Origin: Liolophura sinensis
Lineage: Eukaryota > Mollusca > Polyplacophora > Chitonida > Chitonidae
Assembly: GCF_032854445.1 (NCBI RefSeq)
Contig: NC_088295.1
Span: forward strand, 81,634,644-81,698,643
DNA: 64,000 bases
Direction: 5' to 3'
Program-made: the position numbers and the translations under genes
Shown here: piece after piece, positions 40,671 to 55,600 of the stretch
How positions within the stretch are numbered: position 1 is the first letter of the stretch
How the letters are laid out: the number at the start of each line of letters is the position of its first letter
The notes under the pieces: model-generated
The model's input: the letters and a program-made list of their open reading frames with translations, nothing else
Told to the model about the DNA's origin: nothing
Databases searched by the model: none

Positions 40671-43600
40671 CTGAAAATCAAATTTTATCATTACTACTCA
40701 TTATACACATTCATCTTTATTCCACACAAAACTCTATAAATCTTTAAAAAATTGTTGTACTAAGTGAACTTTCAAAATGAAAACTGCAGTCATCAAGTAA
40801 ACTATTTTCTGAATGTCATGAGCATGTGTTGTTTGAAATAATTTGAAATGACAGTTCAGAGTGACACTTTAATACTGCTACTTGCAAACATGTAACTTTG
40901 ATTCAAGTGCAAAGCTACTAGATTTACAACGCGAAATAAAACCAAATTTGTTGTAGAATATTTTGCTCCATCTCTGAGCAGAAAAGTTTCTTCTGTATTC
41001 TTTTGTATTATGAAGCATTAGAAAGTGTGTCAAAAGCTTTGATCCACCAACTTTGTTAAATGATTCCCAGAGTCCTACATCAACCATTCCACACCAGGTG
41101 ATACTGAAGGACACTTAAGTGCGGGTAAAAAAGTTCTGGTACTAATTGTACAACCAAAACATAGAAAGACAACTTTCAAAACTATCATTCTTTTTTCCAT
41201 GACTAAAATTCAACATGAACATGGAAGTGATTCATTTACTGTTATCTACATAATACTCTACCAGGCTGTTAGTTGCCAGAGAAACATGTTTGCTTTCACC
41301 TCAGCATAATCCATGGTCTTCTTCATCTTTGTTAAGATGTTTCTTATGTCCTTGTCCGTAAACAAAAACTCGGTCAGTTTTTGCGGAGTGTCCTAAACAA
41401 CCGGAAAAATAAACATTCATCAAGACATAGAAATATGACAAAACAGTATTTTGAAGTTTTTAGCTATGCAATTTCATATTTATTTATCTCTGGTTTCTGA
41501 TTTTGTTACATATGAACATTCAAATACACTGGCGATCAATGATAATGAATTAGGAATGAGCATCAGTTTTAACTCTGATGAAGGACACCTGTGGACATGT
41601 ACTTGGAGCATACTAGCTAGCACAACTGCGTGTTTACAGAGAGCTGACGTTAAAACAATCTGCAATAAGGCTGAATTGTTTGTTATAACACATGTACATC
41701 ATACAGTGATATTTGGTTTTCAATGATCTGACAATATTCACAGGATATTCCCAACATCCTGATGTGCAGTTGGAAGTATCTTAAGGAAAAGAGCCTACAT
41801 GTACACTTTCAAAGTAATATATCCCATATTCTCATGGCAACAGCCAGTGATCTTGTGGCAATAGCCAACGATTTTGTCATTTATGCTACTATAGTTATCC
41901 CCCCTTATCTTCTCTCTGTCATCTGCTGGTTTGTATAAAAGTTCGTACAGCACAAGCTGGCTTCTCCAAGCAATATTTCTGAATGTTTTTTAACGTCTGC
42001 ATTACTTCAGACTTTTTGATTTTTTTAATGAATTTTTTCCATACATAAGAACAGTAAAACACATGTTGTTGGATGGGATATCTGGAATTGAAAGTTCTCC
42101 ACAAGAGCTCCAAACTCTTTGAACAATATTTGTCTTGAGATGACTATGCAGTATCCTTATATTGTAATAATAATTTTCTCTTTGACTGCTTGACAGTATG
42201 AAAGGACAAGAGATCCTCCCAGCTGATGTATACACCATGCCTCCCTCTGCTGTACATAAACACATGTGCACATGCAGACTTACCATGGGTGGTGCTCCAG
42301 GGTTAACTGCCACCTTTCTCACCAGGTACATAATCACTGTAGCTAACAGTTTCAGGTTTCCTTCCCCTGTGCTGGACAAGGTACCAGTGTGCACACCATA
42401 CTCTTCAGGATTCAAAAGTATCTAGGAGTGAGTCATATCAGACAAGCAGATTAATGGGAGAGACTCCAGAGTCACTATGTTCTATTTTACAATAAGTATT
42501 GTATACCAAAGATAATGACATTCATTTAAAATGCTTACATACAGCATACAATGACAAATTATTTATTTTCTTCATTAAGTTTTAATGCCATGCTAATGGT
42601 GATCACCTTTAGGTGTGGCGGAGTCCCAATGAAACCACCAACATTATCTAAATGCGATCAAATCAATGGGGCCTTGAGCATAGAGCTTGCAAGTTCACTT
42701 GTTAAGGGTTTAAATTAACTTTGAACAAAATCCATTAATGATAAAGTCTGACAGAAATATTCAAGCTGTTGACAACACAGCAGCCTGTTTTATAGCTGTC
42801 AAAGTATTAAAAAAAAAAGTACCTACACTGTGTGAAGTAACGCAGCTACATCATAATACTGCCCCTGATCATAAAAAAACTAGATGCATACAAGTGTATT
42901 TTTCAGCAACATGTTTACAAGTGCCTCCATGTCAATGCTACACAATGCTACAACCTACTGTGAACAAAGAATTATTGTTGACACCAAGCTAAAGTGCGCA
43001 GACACTTACATTTACTGTTGACACTAAGCTACAGTGAGCAGACACTTACATATGCTGTTGACAACAAGCTACAGTGAGCAGACATGTACATGTACTGTTG
43101 ACACCAAGCTACAGTGAGCACACACGTACATGTACTGTTGACACCAAGCTACAGTGAGTGTCACATGTGAGTGTCTGCTCACTGTTACAGTTACTGCTAC
43201 AGTGAGCAGACACTTACATGTTCTGTTGACACGAAGCTACAGTGGGCAGACACTCACATGTACTGTTGACACGAAGCTACAGTGAGTAGACACTCACATG
43301 TACTGTTAACACCAAGCTAAAGTGCGCAGACACTTACATTTACTGTTGACACTAAGCTACAGTGAGCAGACACTTACATATGCTGTTGACAACAAGCTAC
43401 AGTGAGCAGACACTCACATGTACTGTTGACAACAAGGTACAGTGAGCAGACAATCACATGTACTGTTGACACCAAGCTACAGTGAGCAGACACTTACATA
43501 TACTGTTGACAACAAGCTACAGCGAGCAGACACACATGTACTGTTGACAACAAGCTACAGTGAGCAGACACTCACATGTACTGGTGACAACAAGCTACAG

Positions 43601-46600
43601 TGAGCAGACACTTACATATACTGTTGACAACAAGCTACAGCGAGCAGCCAATCACATGTTCTGTTGACAACAAGCTACAGTGAGCAGACACTCACATGTA
43701 CTGTTGACAACAAGCTACAGTGAGCAGACAATCACATGTACTGGTAACACCAAGCTACAGTGAGCAGACACTTACACATGCTGTTGACACCAAGCTACAG
43801 TGAGCAGACACTCACATGTACTGTTGACAACAAGCTACTGTGAGCGGACACTTACATGTACTGTTGACACCAAGCTAGTCAGCAGACACTCACATGTACT
43901 GTTGACACGAAGCTACAGTGAGCAGACACTTACATGTACTGTTGACAAGCTACAGTGAGCAGACACTTACATGTATTGTTGACACCAAGCTACAGTGAGC
44001 AGACACTTACATGTACTGTTGACACCAAGCTACTATGAGCGGACACTTACATATGCTGTTGACACCAAGCCACAGTCAGCAGACACTCACATGTACTGTT
44101 GACACCAAGCTACAGTGAGCAGACACTTACATGTACTGTTGACACGAAGCTACAATGAGCAGACACTTACATGTTCTGTTGACACGAAGCTACAGTGAGC
44201 AGACAATCACATGTACTGTTGACAACAAGCTACAGTGAGCAGACACTTACATGCACTGTTGACACTAAGCTACAGTGAGCAGACACTTACACATGCTGTT
44301 GACAACAAGCTACAGTGGGCAGACACTCACATGTACTGTTGACAACAAGCTACAGTGAGCAGACACTTACATGTACTGTTGACACCAAACTACAGTAAGC
44401 AGACACTCACATGTACTGTTGACAACAAGTTACAGTGAGCAGACACTTACATATACTGTTGACACAAAGCTACAGTGAGCAGACAATCACATGTACTGGT
44501 GACAACAAGCTACAGTGAGCAGACACTCACAAGTACTGTTAACACCAAGGTTAAGTGCGCAGACACTTACATTTACTGTTGACACTAAGCTACAGTGAGC
44601 AGACACTTACATATGCTGTTGACACCAAGCTACAGTGAGTGGACCCTTACATATGCTGTTGACACCAAGCCACAGTCAGCAGACACCCACATGTACTGGT
44701 GACACCAAGCTACAGTGGGCAGACACTTACATGTACTGTAGACACCATGCTACAGTGAGCAGACACTCACATGTTCTGTAAACACGAAGCTACAGTGAAC
44801 AGACAATCACATGTACTGTTGACAACAAGCTACAGTGAGCAGACACTTACATATGCTGTTGACAACAAGCTACAGTGAGCAGACACTCACATGTACTGTT
44901 GACAACAAGCTACAGTGAGCAGACACTCACATGTACTAGTGACACCAAGCTACAGTGAGCGGACACTTACATATACTGTTGACACCAAGCTACAGTGAGC
45001 AGACACTCACATGTACTGTTGACACCAAGCTACAGTGAGCAGACTTTTACATGTACTGTTGACAACAAGCTACAGTGAGCAGACACTTACATGTTCTGTT
45101 GACAACAAGCTACAGTGAGCAGACAATCACATGTACTATTGACACCAAGCTACAGTGAGCAGACACTTACATGTACTGTTGACACTAAGCTACAGTGAGC
45201 AGACACTTACACATGCTGTTGACAACAAGCTACAGTGGGCAGACACTCACATGTACTGTTGACAACAAGCTACAGTGAGCAGACACTTACATGTACTGTT
45301 GACACCAAACTACAGTAAGCAGACACTCACATGTACTGTTGACAACAAGTTACAGTGAGCGGACACTTACATGTACTGTTGACACAAAGCTACAGTGAGC
45401 AGACAATCACATGTACTGGTGACAACAAGCTACAGTGAGCAGACACTCACAAGTACTGTTAACACCAAGGTTAAGTGCGCAGACACTTACATGTACTGTT
45501 GACACCAAGCTACAGTGAGCAGACACTTACATATGCTGTTGACACCAAGCTACAGTGAGTGGACCCTTACATATGCTGTTGACACCAAGCCACAGTCAGC
45601 AGACACTCACATGTACTGGTGACACCAAGCTACAGTGAGCAGACACTTACATGTACTGTAGACACCATGCTACAGTGAGCAGACACTCACATGTTCTGTA
45701 AACACGAAGCTACAGTGAGCAGACAATCACATGTACTGTTGACAACAAGCTACAGTGAGCAGACACTTACATATGCTGTTGACAACAAGCTACAGTGAGC
45801 AGACACTCACATGTACTGTTGACAACAAGCTACAGTGAGCAGACACTCACATGTACTGGTGACACCAAGCTACAGTGAGCGGACACTTACATATGCTGTT
45901 GACACCAAGCTACAGTGAGCAAACACTCACATGTACTGTTGACACCAAGCTACAGTGAGCAGACACTTACATGTACTGTTGACAACAAGCTACAGTGAGC
46001 AGACACTTACATGTTCTGTTGACAACAAGCTACAGTGAGCAGACAATCACATGTACTATTGACACCAAGCTACAGTGAGCAGACACTTACATATGCTGTT
46101 GACACCAAGCTACAGTGAGCAGACACTCACATGCACTGTTGACACTAAGCTACAGTGAGCAGACACTCACATATGCTGTTGACACGAAGCTACAGTGAGC
46201 AGACACTTAAAAGTACTGTTGACACCAAGCTACAATGAGCAAACACTTACATGTATTGTTGACAACAAGCTACAGGGAGCAGACACTTACATGTAATGTT
46301 GACAACAAGCTACAGTGAGCAGACACTTACATATGCTGTTGACAACAATCTACAGTGAGCAGACACTCACATGTACTGGTGACACCAAGCTACAGTGAGC
46401 AGACACTTACATATGCTGTTGACATCAAGCTACAGTGAGCAGACACTCACATGTACTGTTGACAACAAGCTACAGTGAGCAGACACTTACATGTACTGTT
46501 GACACCAAGCTACAGTGAGCAGACACTTATATGTATTGTTGACACCAAGCTACAGTGAGCAGACACTTACATGTACTGTTGACACCAAGCTACAGTGAGC

Positions 46601-49600
46601 AGACACTTACATGTATTGTTGACACCAAGCTACAGTGAGCAGACACTTACTGTTGACACCAAGCCACGGGAGAAAAATATACCGGTCATTAGCAAATAGG
46701 CTTCCGCATCTCCTACATTGACCGTGCGACCAGATTCATTGAACTGTAGCTTATCCTTTTGTAAACAAAAAAGTAAGATTAACATTGTTGGCCATTACAC
46801 AGTATCAAGGCTTGTGAAATATTTAAGTTTGTTCATAGATTGTAAAATACAAACTATACATTTAAACCTTTATATATATTTGACAAAACTAAATCTGAGC
46901 AAATGAGGGTTTACCTTAACACAGTAAAATCTATACTAAAAAGCACCAACATCATAGTTGGTGTCATCACCCAAGCTAGACCTAACACTACAATGACATA
47001 CATGATGGTGTGCAGAATCTACACTCTGTGTAATCCAAAATGTAACACATACCATTTCAACCTTCCAGAAATAGCCGTCTGGATACCTCTTCCCACTCAT
47101 TATCATCTCGAACACACCAGCCTTTTTATGAGTGCCAAGTACTCCAGTTTTTGGCTACAAAAGATTATTGTAATGTTGGAATGTTAAAATATTGCACTGA
47201 AACAGTGATTGTCCTTTGATACATGTAGGCTCTTCATGAATTCATAAATGTTTTCTTGTACAGATATTAGAATCCACCACAGTTTCCATTATGTTAATAC
47301 GATAAAAAAATTTGCTGCAGAAAACAGTAACAATAATATTGCCTGAATTTTGTGAAGCTGAAGACACTGTGTTCCACAAAATTCTGCAGTTCACCACAAC
47401 TCCTGATTGTGAGATCTGCCCCACCATATATATCTATATTGCACTCACCATTATGACTATGATGATTTGTTGCACTCGGAGATCTCCGCGGCATGGACAA
47501 TAATCTTGCCCACCATATGTATTACACTCACCATGATTTATGGAGGGCTTGGTGGCTCACACGGTTAAAACATGATTTGCATGTTTAAATCCTGCTGTTG
47601 TGGTTTTGGCCACATTCAAGAGAATTGTCAGTGAAGGTTAGTGGTTTACACCTCTGTCATCATAAAAATTCTTGAGCCTTAAACACCAAATCAATCCAAT
47701 CACCGTGATTTCTGTGATGTGGATATCAATCTGTTCCACCATACATGTATACATTGCACTCATCACGATTTCTGTGATGTGGACATCAATCTGTTCCACC
47801 ATACATGTATACACTGTACATTGCACTCATCATGATTTCTGTAATGTGGACATCAATCTGTTCCACCATACATGTATACATTGCACTCATCATGATTTCT
47901 GTGATGTGGACATCAATCTGTTCCACCATACATGTATACATTGCACTCATCATGATTTCTGTGATGTGGACATCAATCTGTTCCACCATACATGTATACA
48001 TTGCACTCATCATAATTTCTGTGACGTGGACATCAATCTCTTCCACCACACATGTATACATTGCACTCATCATGATTTCTGTGATGTGGACATCAATCTG
48101 TTCCACTATACATGTATACACCACACTCATCATGATTTCTGTGATATGGACATCAATCTGTTCTACCATACATGTATACATTGCACTCATCACGATTTCT
48201 GTAATCTGGACATCACTCTGTTCCACCATACATGTATACATTGCACTCATCATAATTTCTGTGATGTGGACATCAATCTGTTCCACCATACATGTATACA
48301 TTGCACTCATCATGATTTCTGTGATGTGGACATCAATCTGTTCCACCATACATGTATACATTGCACTCATCACGATTTCTGTGATGTGGACATCAATCTG
48401 TTCCACCATACATGTATACATTGCACTCATCATGATTTCTGAGATGTGGACAGCAATCTTTTCCACCATACATGTATACATTGCACTCATCACAATTTCT
48501 GTGATGTGGACATCACTTTGTTTCACCACACATGTATACATTGCACTCATCATAATTTCTGTGATGTGGACATCAATCTCTTCCACCATACATGTATACA
48601 TTGCACTCATCACGATTTCTGTGATGTGGACATCAATCTGTTCCACCATACATGTATACATTGCACTCATCATGATTTCTGTGATGTGGACACCAATCTG
48701 TTCCACCATACATGTATACATTGTATTCATCATAATTTCTGTGATGTGGACATCAATCTCTTCCACCATACATGTATACATTGCACTCATCACGATTTCT
48801 GTGATGTGGACATCAATCTGTTCCACCATACATGTATACATTGCACTCATCATAATTTCTGTGACGTGGACATCAATCTCTTCCACCATACATGTATACA
48901 TTGCACTCATCACGATTTCTGTGATGTGGACATCAATCTGTTCCACCATACATGTATACATTGTACTCATCATAATTTCTGTGATGTGGACATCAATCTG
49001 TTCCACCATACATGTATACATTGCACTCATCATGATTTCTGTGATGTGGACATCAATCTGTTCCACCATACATGTATACAGTGCACTCATTATGATTTCT
49101 GTGATGTGGACATCAATCTGTTCCACTATCCATGTATACATTGCACTCACTATGATTTCTGTGATGTGGACATCAATCTCTTCCACCATACATGTAAACA
49201 CTGCACTGGTCTTGATTTCTGTGATGTGGACATCAATCTCTTCCACCATACATATATACATTGCACTCACCATGATTTCTGTGATGTGAACATCAATCTG
49301 TTCCACCATACATGTATCCACTGCACTCATCATGATTTCTGTGTTGTGGACATCAATCTGTTCCACTATACATGTAAACACTGCACTGATCATAATTTCT
49401 GTGATGTGGACATCAATCTGTTCTACCATACATGTATACATTGCACTCACCATGATTTCTGTGATGTGGACATCAATCTGTTCCACCATACATGTATACA
49501 TTGTTCTCACCATGATTTCTGTGATGTGGATATCAATCTGTTCCACCATACATGTATCCACTGCACTCACCATGTTTTCTGTGATGTGGACATCAATCTG

Positions 49601-52600
49601 TTCCACCATACATGTATCCACTGCACTCACCATGATTTCTGTGATGTGGAAGACAATCTGCTCCACCACATATTGAAATTCATCCAGTAGCACTTTTTCT
49701 GGGTTTCCTCCAGTCCTGGGTCTCACCAGCTGGGTGAGGTCCAAGGCATTGTTGGATATCAGACCTTGTATTTTTGGGAACAATGCACCTTCTGGCTACA
49801 AATGGGAAAGAGAACAAACATTTTCTCTTCAGCTGAATGTCATGTTTGACCAGATGGGTTCATAGGTTTATGAGGACCTACATGACTTTCATGTTTTGAC
49901 AACGCAAGTACCGCACTGGTCAACAAATCAGTTTAATATCATTCGGTAGAGAGAAATATTGCTGTCTGAAGCATGATGAATACAATATCACAGAGACTAG
50001 TCATCTACAGGTCGGAAAAAGAAATGTTGAAATGCACCTTTTTAAACCAGCAGGATTCAATCTACTTTTCATGACTTCATCTAAAACCTTATATAGGTTA
50101 CAAGTACTAAATTTCTAGAATTCATGAAAAAGATTTAGAAACATGGCATGGCAGGAATATATATATTTTTCAAAATTATCTGGCCCTGATTAATTACTAT
50201 CAGTACAAATGTACAAGTACGTTAACTTGTTTCTGAAATCACACTGATTGAAAGTCTGTTAGGAAGCAAAAAGTCTTACATGTACCTCTAATTAGGTACA
50301 TACAGGTATCTACACGTGTGAGTGGTAAATAATTAAGACACTCATCTTGATAAGTTCATTTCTGGAATCTAGTATCTAGTAGAAGAATCACTTCTACAAA
50401 GATTGATGTTTTCTAGGAACTATGCTTAAAACAATACTTACATGTAGTACATATAAGATGGACATAGAGACAATGCCATAACCAACATGTACAATAAAAC
50501 AACCTGTCATAACCAACATGTACCACAGGGACAAAGCTATAACCAACATGTACCATAAAACAACCTGTCATAACCAACATGTACCATAAAACAACCTGTC
50601 ATAACCAACATGTACAATAAAACAACCTGTCATAACCAACATGTACCACAGGGACAAAGCTATAACCAACATGTACCATAAAACAACCTGTCATAACCAA
50701 CATGTACCATAAAACAACCTGTCATAACCAACATGTACCACAGGGACAAAGCCATAACCAACATGTACCATAAAACAACCTGTCATAACCAACATGTACC
50801 ACAGGGACAAAGCTATAACCAACATGTACCATAAAACAACCCGCCATAACCAACATGTACCATAAAACAACCTGTCATAACCAACATGTACCACAGGGAC
50901 AAAGCCATAACCAACATGTACCATAAAACAACCTGTCATAACCAACATGTACCATAAAACAACCTGCCATAACCAGCATGTACCACAAAACAACTATTGA
51001 CAGGTTGTACAAAAATCAACCTATAAAGATAGCGCACTAGCGCAGCGTAATGACTCAGGAGCCTCTCACCAATGCAATCAATGTAAGTTCAAGTCCAGCC
51101 AAACGTGGGAAGGTCTAGTATCAACCTGCAGATAGTCATGGGTTTCCCCCAGGCCCTGCATGTTTTCCTCTCACCATAATGTTGGCCGCCATCGTATAAG
51201 TGAAATATTCTTGAGTACTGCGTAAAACATCAGTCAAATAAATAAATAAATAAATTAACCTATAAAACTATGGCAATGCTCACATTCAGGTATATCCTGT
51301 GGAGAGCAGCAACTATCTCCTTCAGGGTCAGTCCAAACAAAAACACGGTGCTGGGACGGGTACCTTTGTTCTGGAACAGTAAGTTTACTATACTTGGACA
51401 ATATACTACACATGTGAACTAAACTTTAACCATCAAAGAAAGAAAGAATTCTATATGTATACAATTCCTTGTGGAATGTGGCTACAGTATGATATCTAAA
51501 ATGACAATGCTCTGTATTTTTAAAAAGGAATATTCTTGTGTTTTACAAAAACTTCAAATTTTTCATTTATTCACAAGTATACATGTACATCAGGTTTGTT
51601 CCTTTTCTTATAATATCTAAGTTTTCAGTATATAAGATTATGAAATTAAACAAATCATAACTTCTAAGGACACAAATAAGCTATAGGAAAACCGGGAGAT
51701 AGAACCAGCATATTATTAAAGTGTATCTGTGATTAGCAGGACATTACATGTAGCATCTAAAGTGCTTACTACCAATGGTAAAACAGAAAGGCTAACACTG
51801 GCTTGACATGTTCATGTGTGTCATGGTAGTACATTCATGCGTGTATAACAGGAATTCGATTCAGATAGTGTAAAGTGCATGAGATTCATGATTGATCTCC
51901 CACCATTAATAAATGTTTCTAATTAGCATTCTAATGGGTGCAACATTCCTCATCACAGAGCAAATGAATGTTGCTCATCTACCTTTGTGTCACTCACCAT
52001 CACTGATGTAGCCCAAATCAACCTGAGATATTACTACATTAACAAGGAAACAGTGAGATTTTTTGGATGTACAAGCTGCTACTCATCTCCTTACATGTCA
52101 AATTAAGTGTCTTATGACAAATCTGCATGTTATGAAATTTTGTTATAGAAAACAATGTAGTCTATTCGCTGAGAGTGTAGTGTAGGATGTGTTACTGCGT
52201 GGAGTTTGTTCTTACCACATGTTGATGCATCTACTGTAAAACAAATTACTCTCCAAGCACAATCCTCAGCATGCCACTGTTTTTTTAATAATTATGATGT
52301 CACCCGAAGCCATGAGTTCCTGGTGTTGAAACTAAGCTTATGAAGTTTAACATTATGAATGAGAAAAAGTGTTCTAATTTAATTTGTTTTGCAAGAATAT
52401 GAACTTCCAACATATCCATGTGCAGAGCTTGTGTTGTTACATGTCTCTAACTAAAGGCAATTTCGGAAGTGAGTATGACTGATTTTACAGACAGCTGAAT
52501 ATAGACGACTCTCTAAAAGAAACAGTCTATAGGAGCACTCAGCGTGTACTACATCTACATTTGGAATGCAAGTTAGTCTCTAAACTACAGTAATACAGGA

Positions 52601-55600
52601 GGAATTATGCAATCATTTATCAAAACGTAAGATTACATTCACTAGATGCAGAGGTGCTTCTATACAGCTTTACTATATAAGGATCTAGCTACAAATACAA
52701 GGCATAAAGTATGTCTGGACATTGTTTAACTCCACACAGGCTAATTTGTGTTATGTTATATATTTGAAACACAAAGTGAACATTTCCAAATAAATGTCCT
52801 TATGAAAAATACGTAGTTTGTCTTCAGAATTTACTTATTTCATCAATTAACATCAAAGTGCACAATACATTCAATGAACGGTTATTACTGTTTCTCCACC
52901 CTTTCACCAAGTCATCAAGAGTAGTTCTACCTTATTTGCTAAAGCTTGCAGGATTTTTATAAACCATGCAGCATAGAATAGATGGCGCAGTTTTCTAATA
53001 TGCCCTGAAAAATCAAGGTAGAAAACATCTAAGTGCTTATGAATCTTTGAGTTCCCCTTAACAATGTTAACATTTATATACCCCACATGTATTACTATCT
53101 GTAACACAACAATACACAACTTCAGCTTCCAGGAAACACGGAAATTTTAAAAATTCAGTAATGATGTAAATAAATTATATGCCGTGTGAAAACTACCTCA
53201 GGAATTCAGACAAATTCATACACTGTACAGGGTGACTATTACTAAAGCCACTTGTGGAAAGAGGTCACAATCAACTGACATTTTTACTGTCAGGTAGATT
53301 TTCAGTCTTAATCACGTGAGACATGGAGGCAAACTGATTCTAGGTATTGCTGGGAAGGATGTGACAAGTTTGGACACTTCCATTTTTCACCAACCTTCTT
53401 CATTTCTCTTCTAACATCAGCTGAATTCAGATTTACTTTTCATAGGCGGTGCTACATAAATAACTGACAGCTTACCATTTTGACCAGAATTAATCTAGAG
53501 AAAATATACTCACTGTTTCCTGGAAAGGGATAGGGCCGCTGATCTCTCTTTACCTCCTTTGGTTGCACTGAATTGATAAAATATCCCTTATTTTATCCCA
53601 CACACAAAAATGTATTAATAACAAAACGGGATTAGGAATATATCTACACCACAATCATTCATTACACTCATTTCAGTTTCACTTTCTCAGCTTTTAATTT
53701 GGACTACATGGACACAATCATGATGGTTTAAATCTTTGCATACTACTGTGACAACATTCAGCCGCATGCATGTGCATCCTTTTTATGGACCATACTTTCA
53801 CTTTTACTCTTTTCATACAATTATTTGTTAAGATAATTTCCATTTTGTTTTTAAGCATAGACATATCCAAATCTGTACCTTTTGGCTTCATCCTGGCCAC
53901 TTTTCCTGTAAAGGTAGGATACAAAAAATAGGATAAATCTAAAAGATAATGATAAAATGTGTTCACGAAAAAAATTCACAGCCATAGCTTTATGTCCAGA
54001 AGTTTGTCAGGTACACTAGAGGGGCGCTGGATAGAGCGGTTTAGTGGTTTCTTCACGGCCCTGTCCAATCTCATCAAACTGTGTCTTCATAGCCTTGTTC
54101 AATTACCCCTGGTTCAGTACAGCACTTTATGATGTCGGCCACTGTCATTAAAAGCGCACATTTTACTTACATACATACATATAATTTTCAGAAGTTTTCT
54201 GGGCATATCTATACAATGTTATAATAATACAGTTTGAAAGTCAGTCAAGAGGGAAGTACTCATCAACATGAACAGCACAAACAGTGAACAAAATAACACA
54301 ACTGTACATTGAGACTCATAGGGCCAGTCCAGTATAGGAGTAAAGCTAAAGCTATGAAACTGTCCTTAAAATAGGTCCATGTGGTCTTCTGTGGTCTTAA
54401 ACTGATCTTTTCCTTTTTAATATAGGATATATAACATGTACATGTTTGCAGGCTTCTGCATATAAAGTGACTTACAAATACTTCTATTAATAATATATTT
54501 AATACACAGACAGTAATTTCATTATTATGAGTACATGAAGAAAACCAAAAGTTCATCTTCAGTATACAGAATATTCGATACTGGCATTTGTAATTAGAAG
54601 TTTTCTTTTGATTGAAAAATGCACATGCAAGAGTTAAAGTCCTCGAAATGCATGCCTTTAGAGTTATGTCCCCATTAAGTGTGCCCAGAACAACACTTGA
54701 AGAGCTATCCCAGTTCCAAGAGAAGCTAGGCTGAATCTTGATTGATGTGAGGAAGAAACCTTGCAAAATGGAATCAACACCATAGTTCAAATGGAATTAC
54801 ACTAAAAAAAAACACTATACAACCCTATGGAAGTGTTCATTTTACTTGATGGGAGAAAGTAACACTCCTTCCGTGCTGTTGAAAGACCTCTAAAAATCAA
54901 GGTAGGCATCACTAAATAGATCACTTAAAACTATGCACAAAATTATTTTTTTTAGATTTTTGTGAAAGTTTAAGGTGCTCAAACATTTGAATTCTTAGGT
55001 GGGCTTTATGGACCGTCAGAGATTAGGAATTCACATCACAGGAAGTTTATTTCACTCTATCACAACACTGATTGTTAGAATAACTTGTTTTACCTATGAG
55101 TAAGCAATTACTGAAATTACTTCTGGTTAACATCAGGATAAAAGGTGATTTGACATCAGAGTTCCTAGATGCCATCAGTATGGCTCATAAAGCTCACCAT
55201 AGTATTCAAATATTTGAATGCCTTTCAACACGCTTAAAAAATCTAAAAAAATAAATGAAAGCATTTTCATGCATAGTTTTCAGTTGTCTGTATGTTGAAC
55301 TTTACTTCATACTTAGCATTGTTTTACTTTAAATCAGGCAGAAATGGCATCAAATAACGCAAATTTGACTCAGAACAGCATCTGAGCGTGAGATAATACT
55401 TGATTGACATACATCAATGACTGGTAGCTGGTGTCAGGATTCCTTATGTGATGTATCATTACCATAAATGACCCAAAAATTCACCCACGACCATAAATAA
55501 GTGGCAGATTTTCGTCTGATCCTGGGAGTTCTATTGCTCTCCTAGTTTCAGCACTAGAAGTAATGTTTTGCATTACTTATTTGTCACTTCCTTTTCTGGG

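Noticed and set aside
40878-41103. Alternative exon of the unknown gene (open frame with GMVDVGLWESFNKV)
   Set aside because: It has a weak acceptor and needs the poorer donor at 41262. The GAG|GTGAAA donor at 41300 joins the terminal exon in phase and gives a better protein end.
47672-49690. Long plus-strand open frames (up to 494 codons) and the 665-codon minus frame as genes
   Set aside because: They follow from a 60-bp repeat whose length is a multiple of three. Only the first 55 codons of the minus frame belong to an exon with a proper acceptor and donor.
54263-54790. 175-codon minus open frame
   Set aside because: Cys/Ser/Ile-rich composition, no acceptor/donor pair in phase with the neighbouring exons, no recognised motif.
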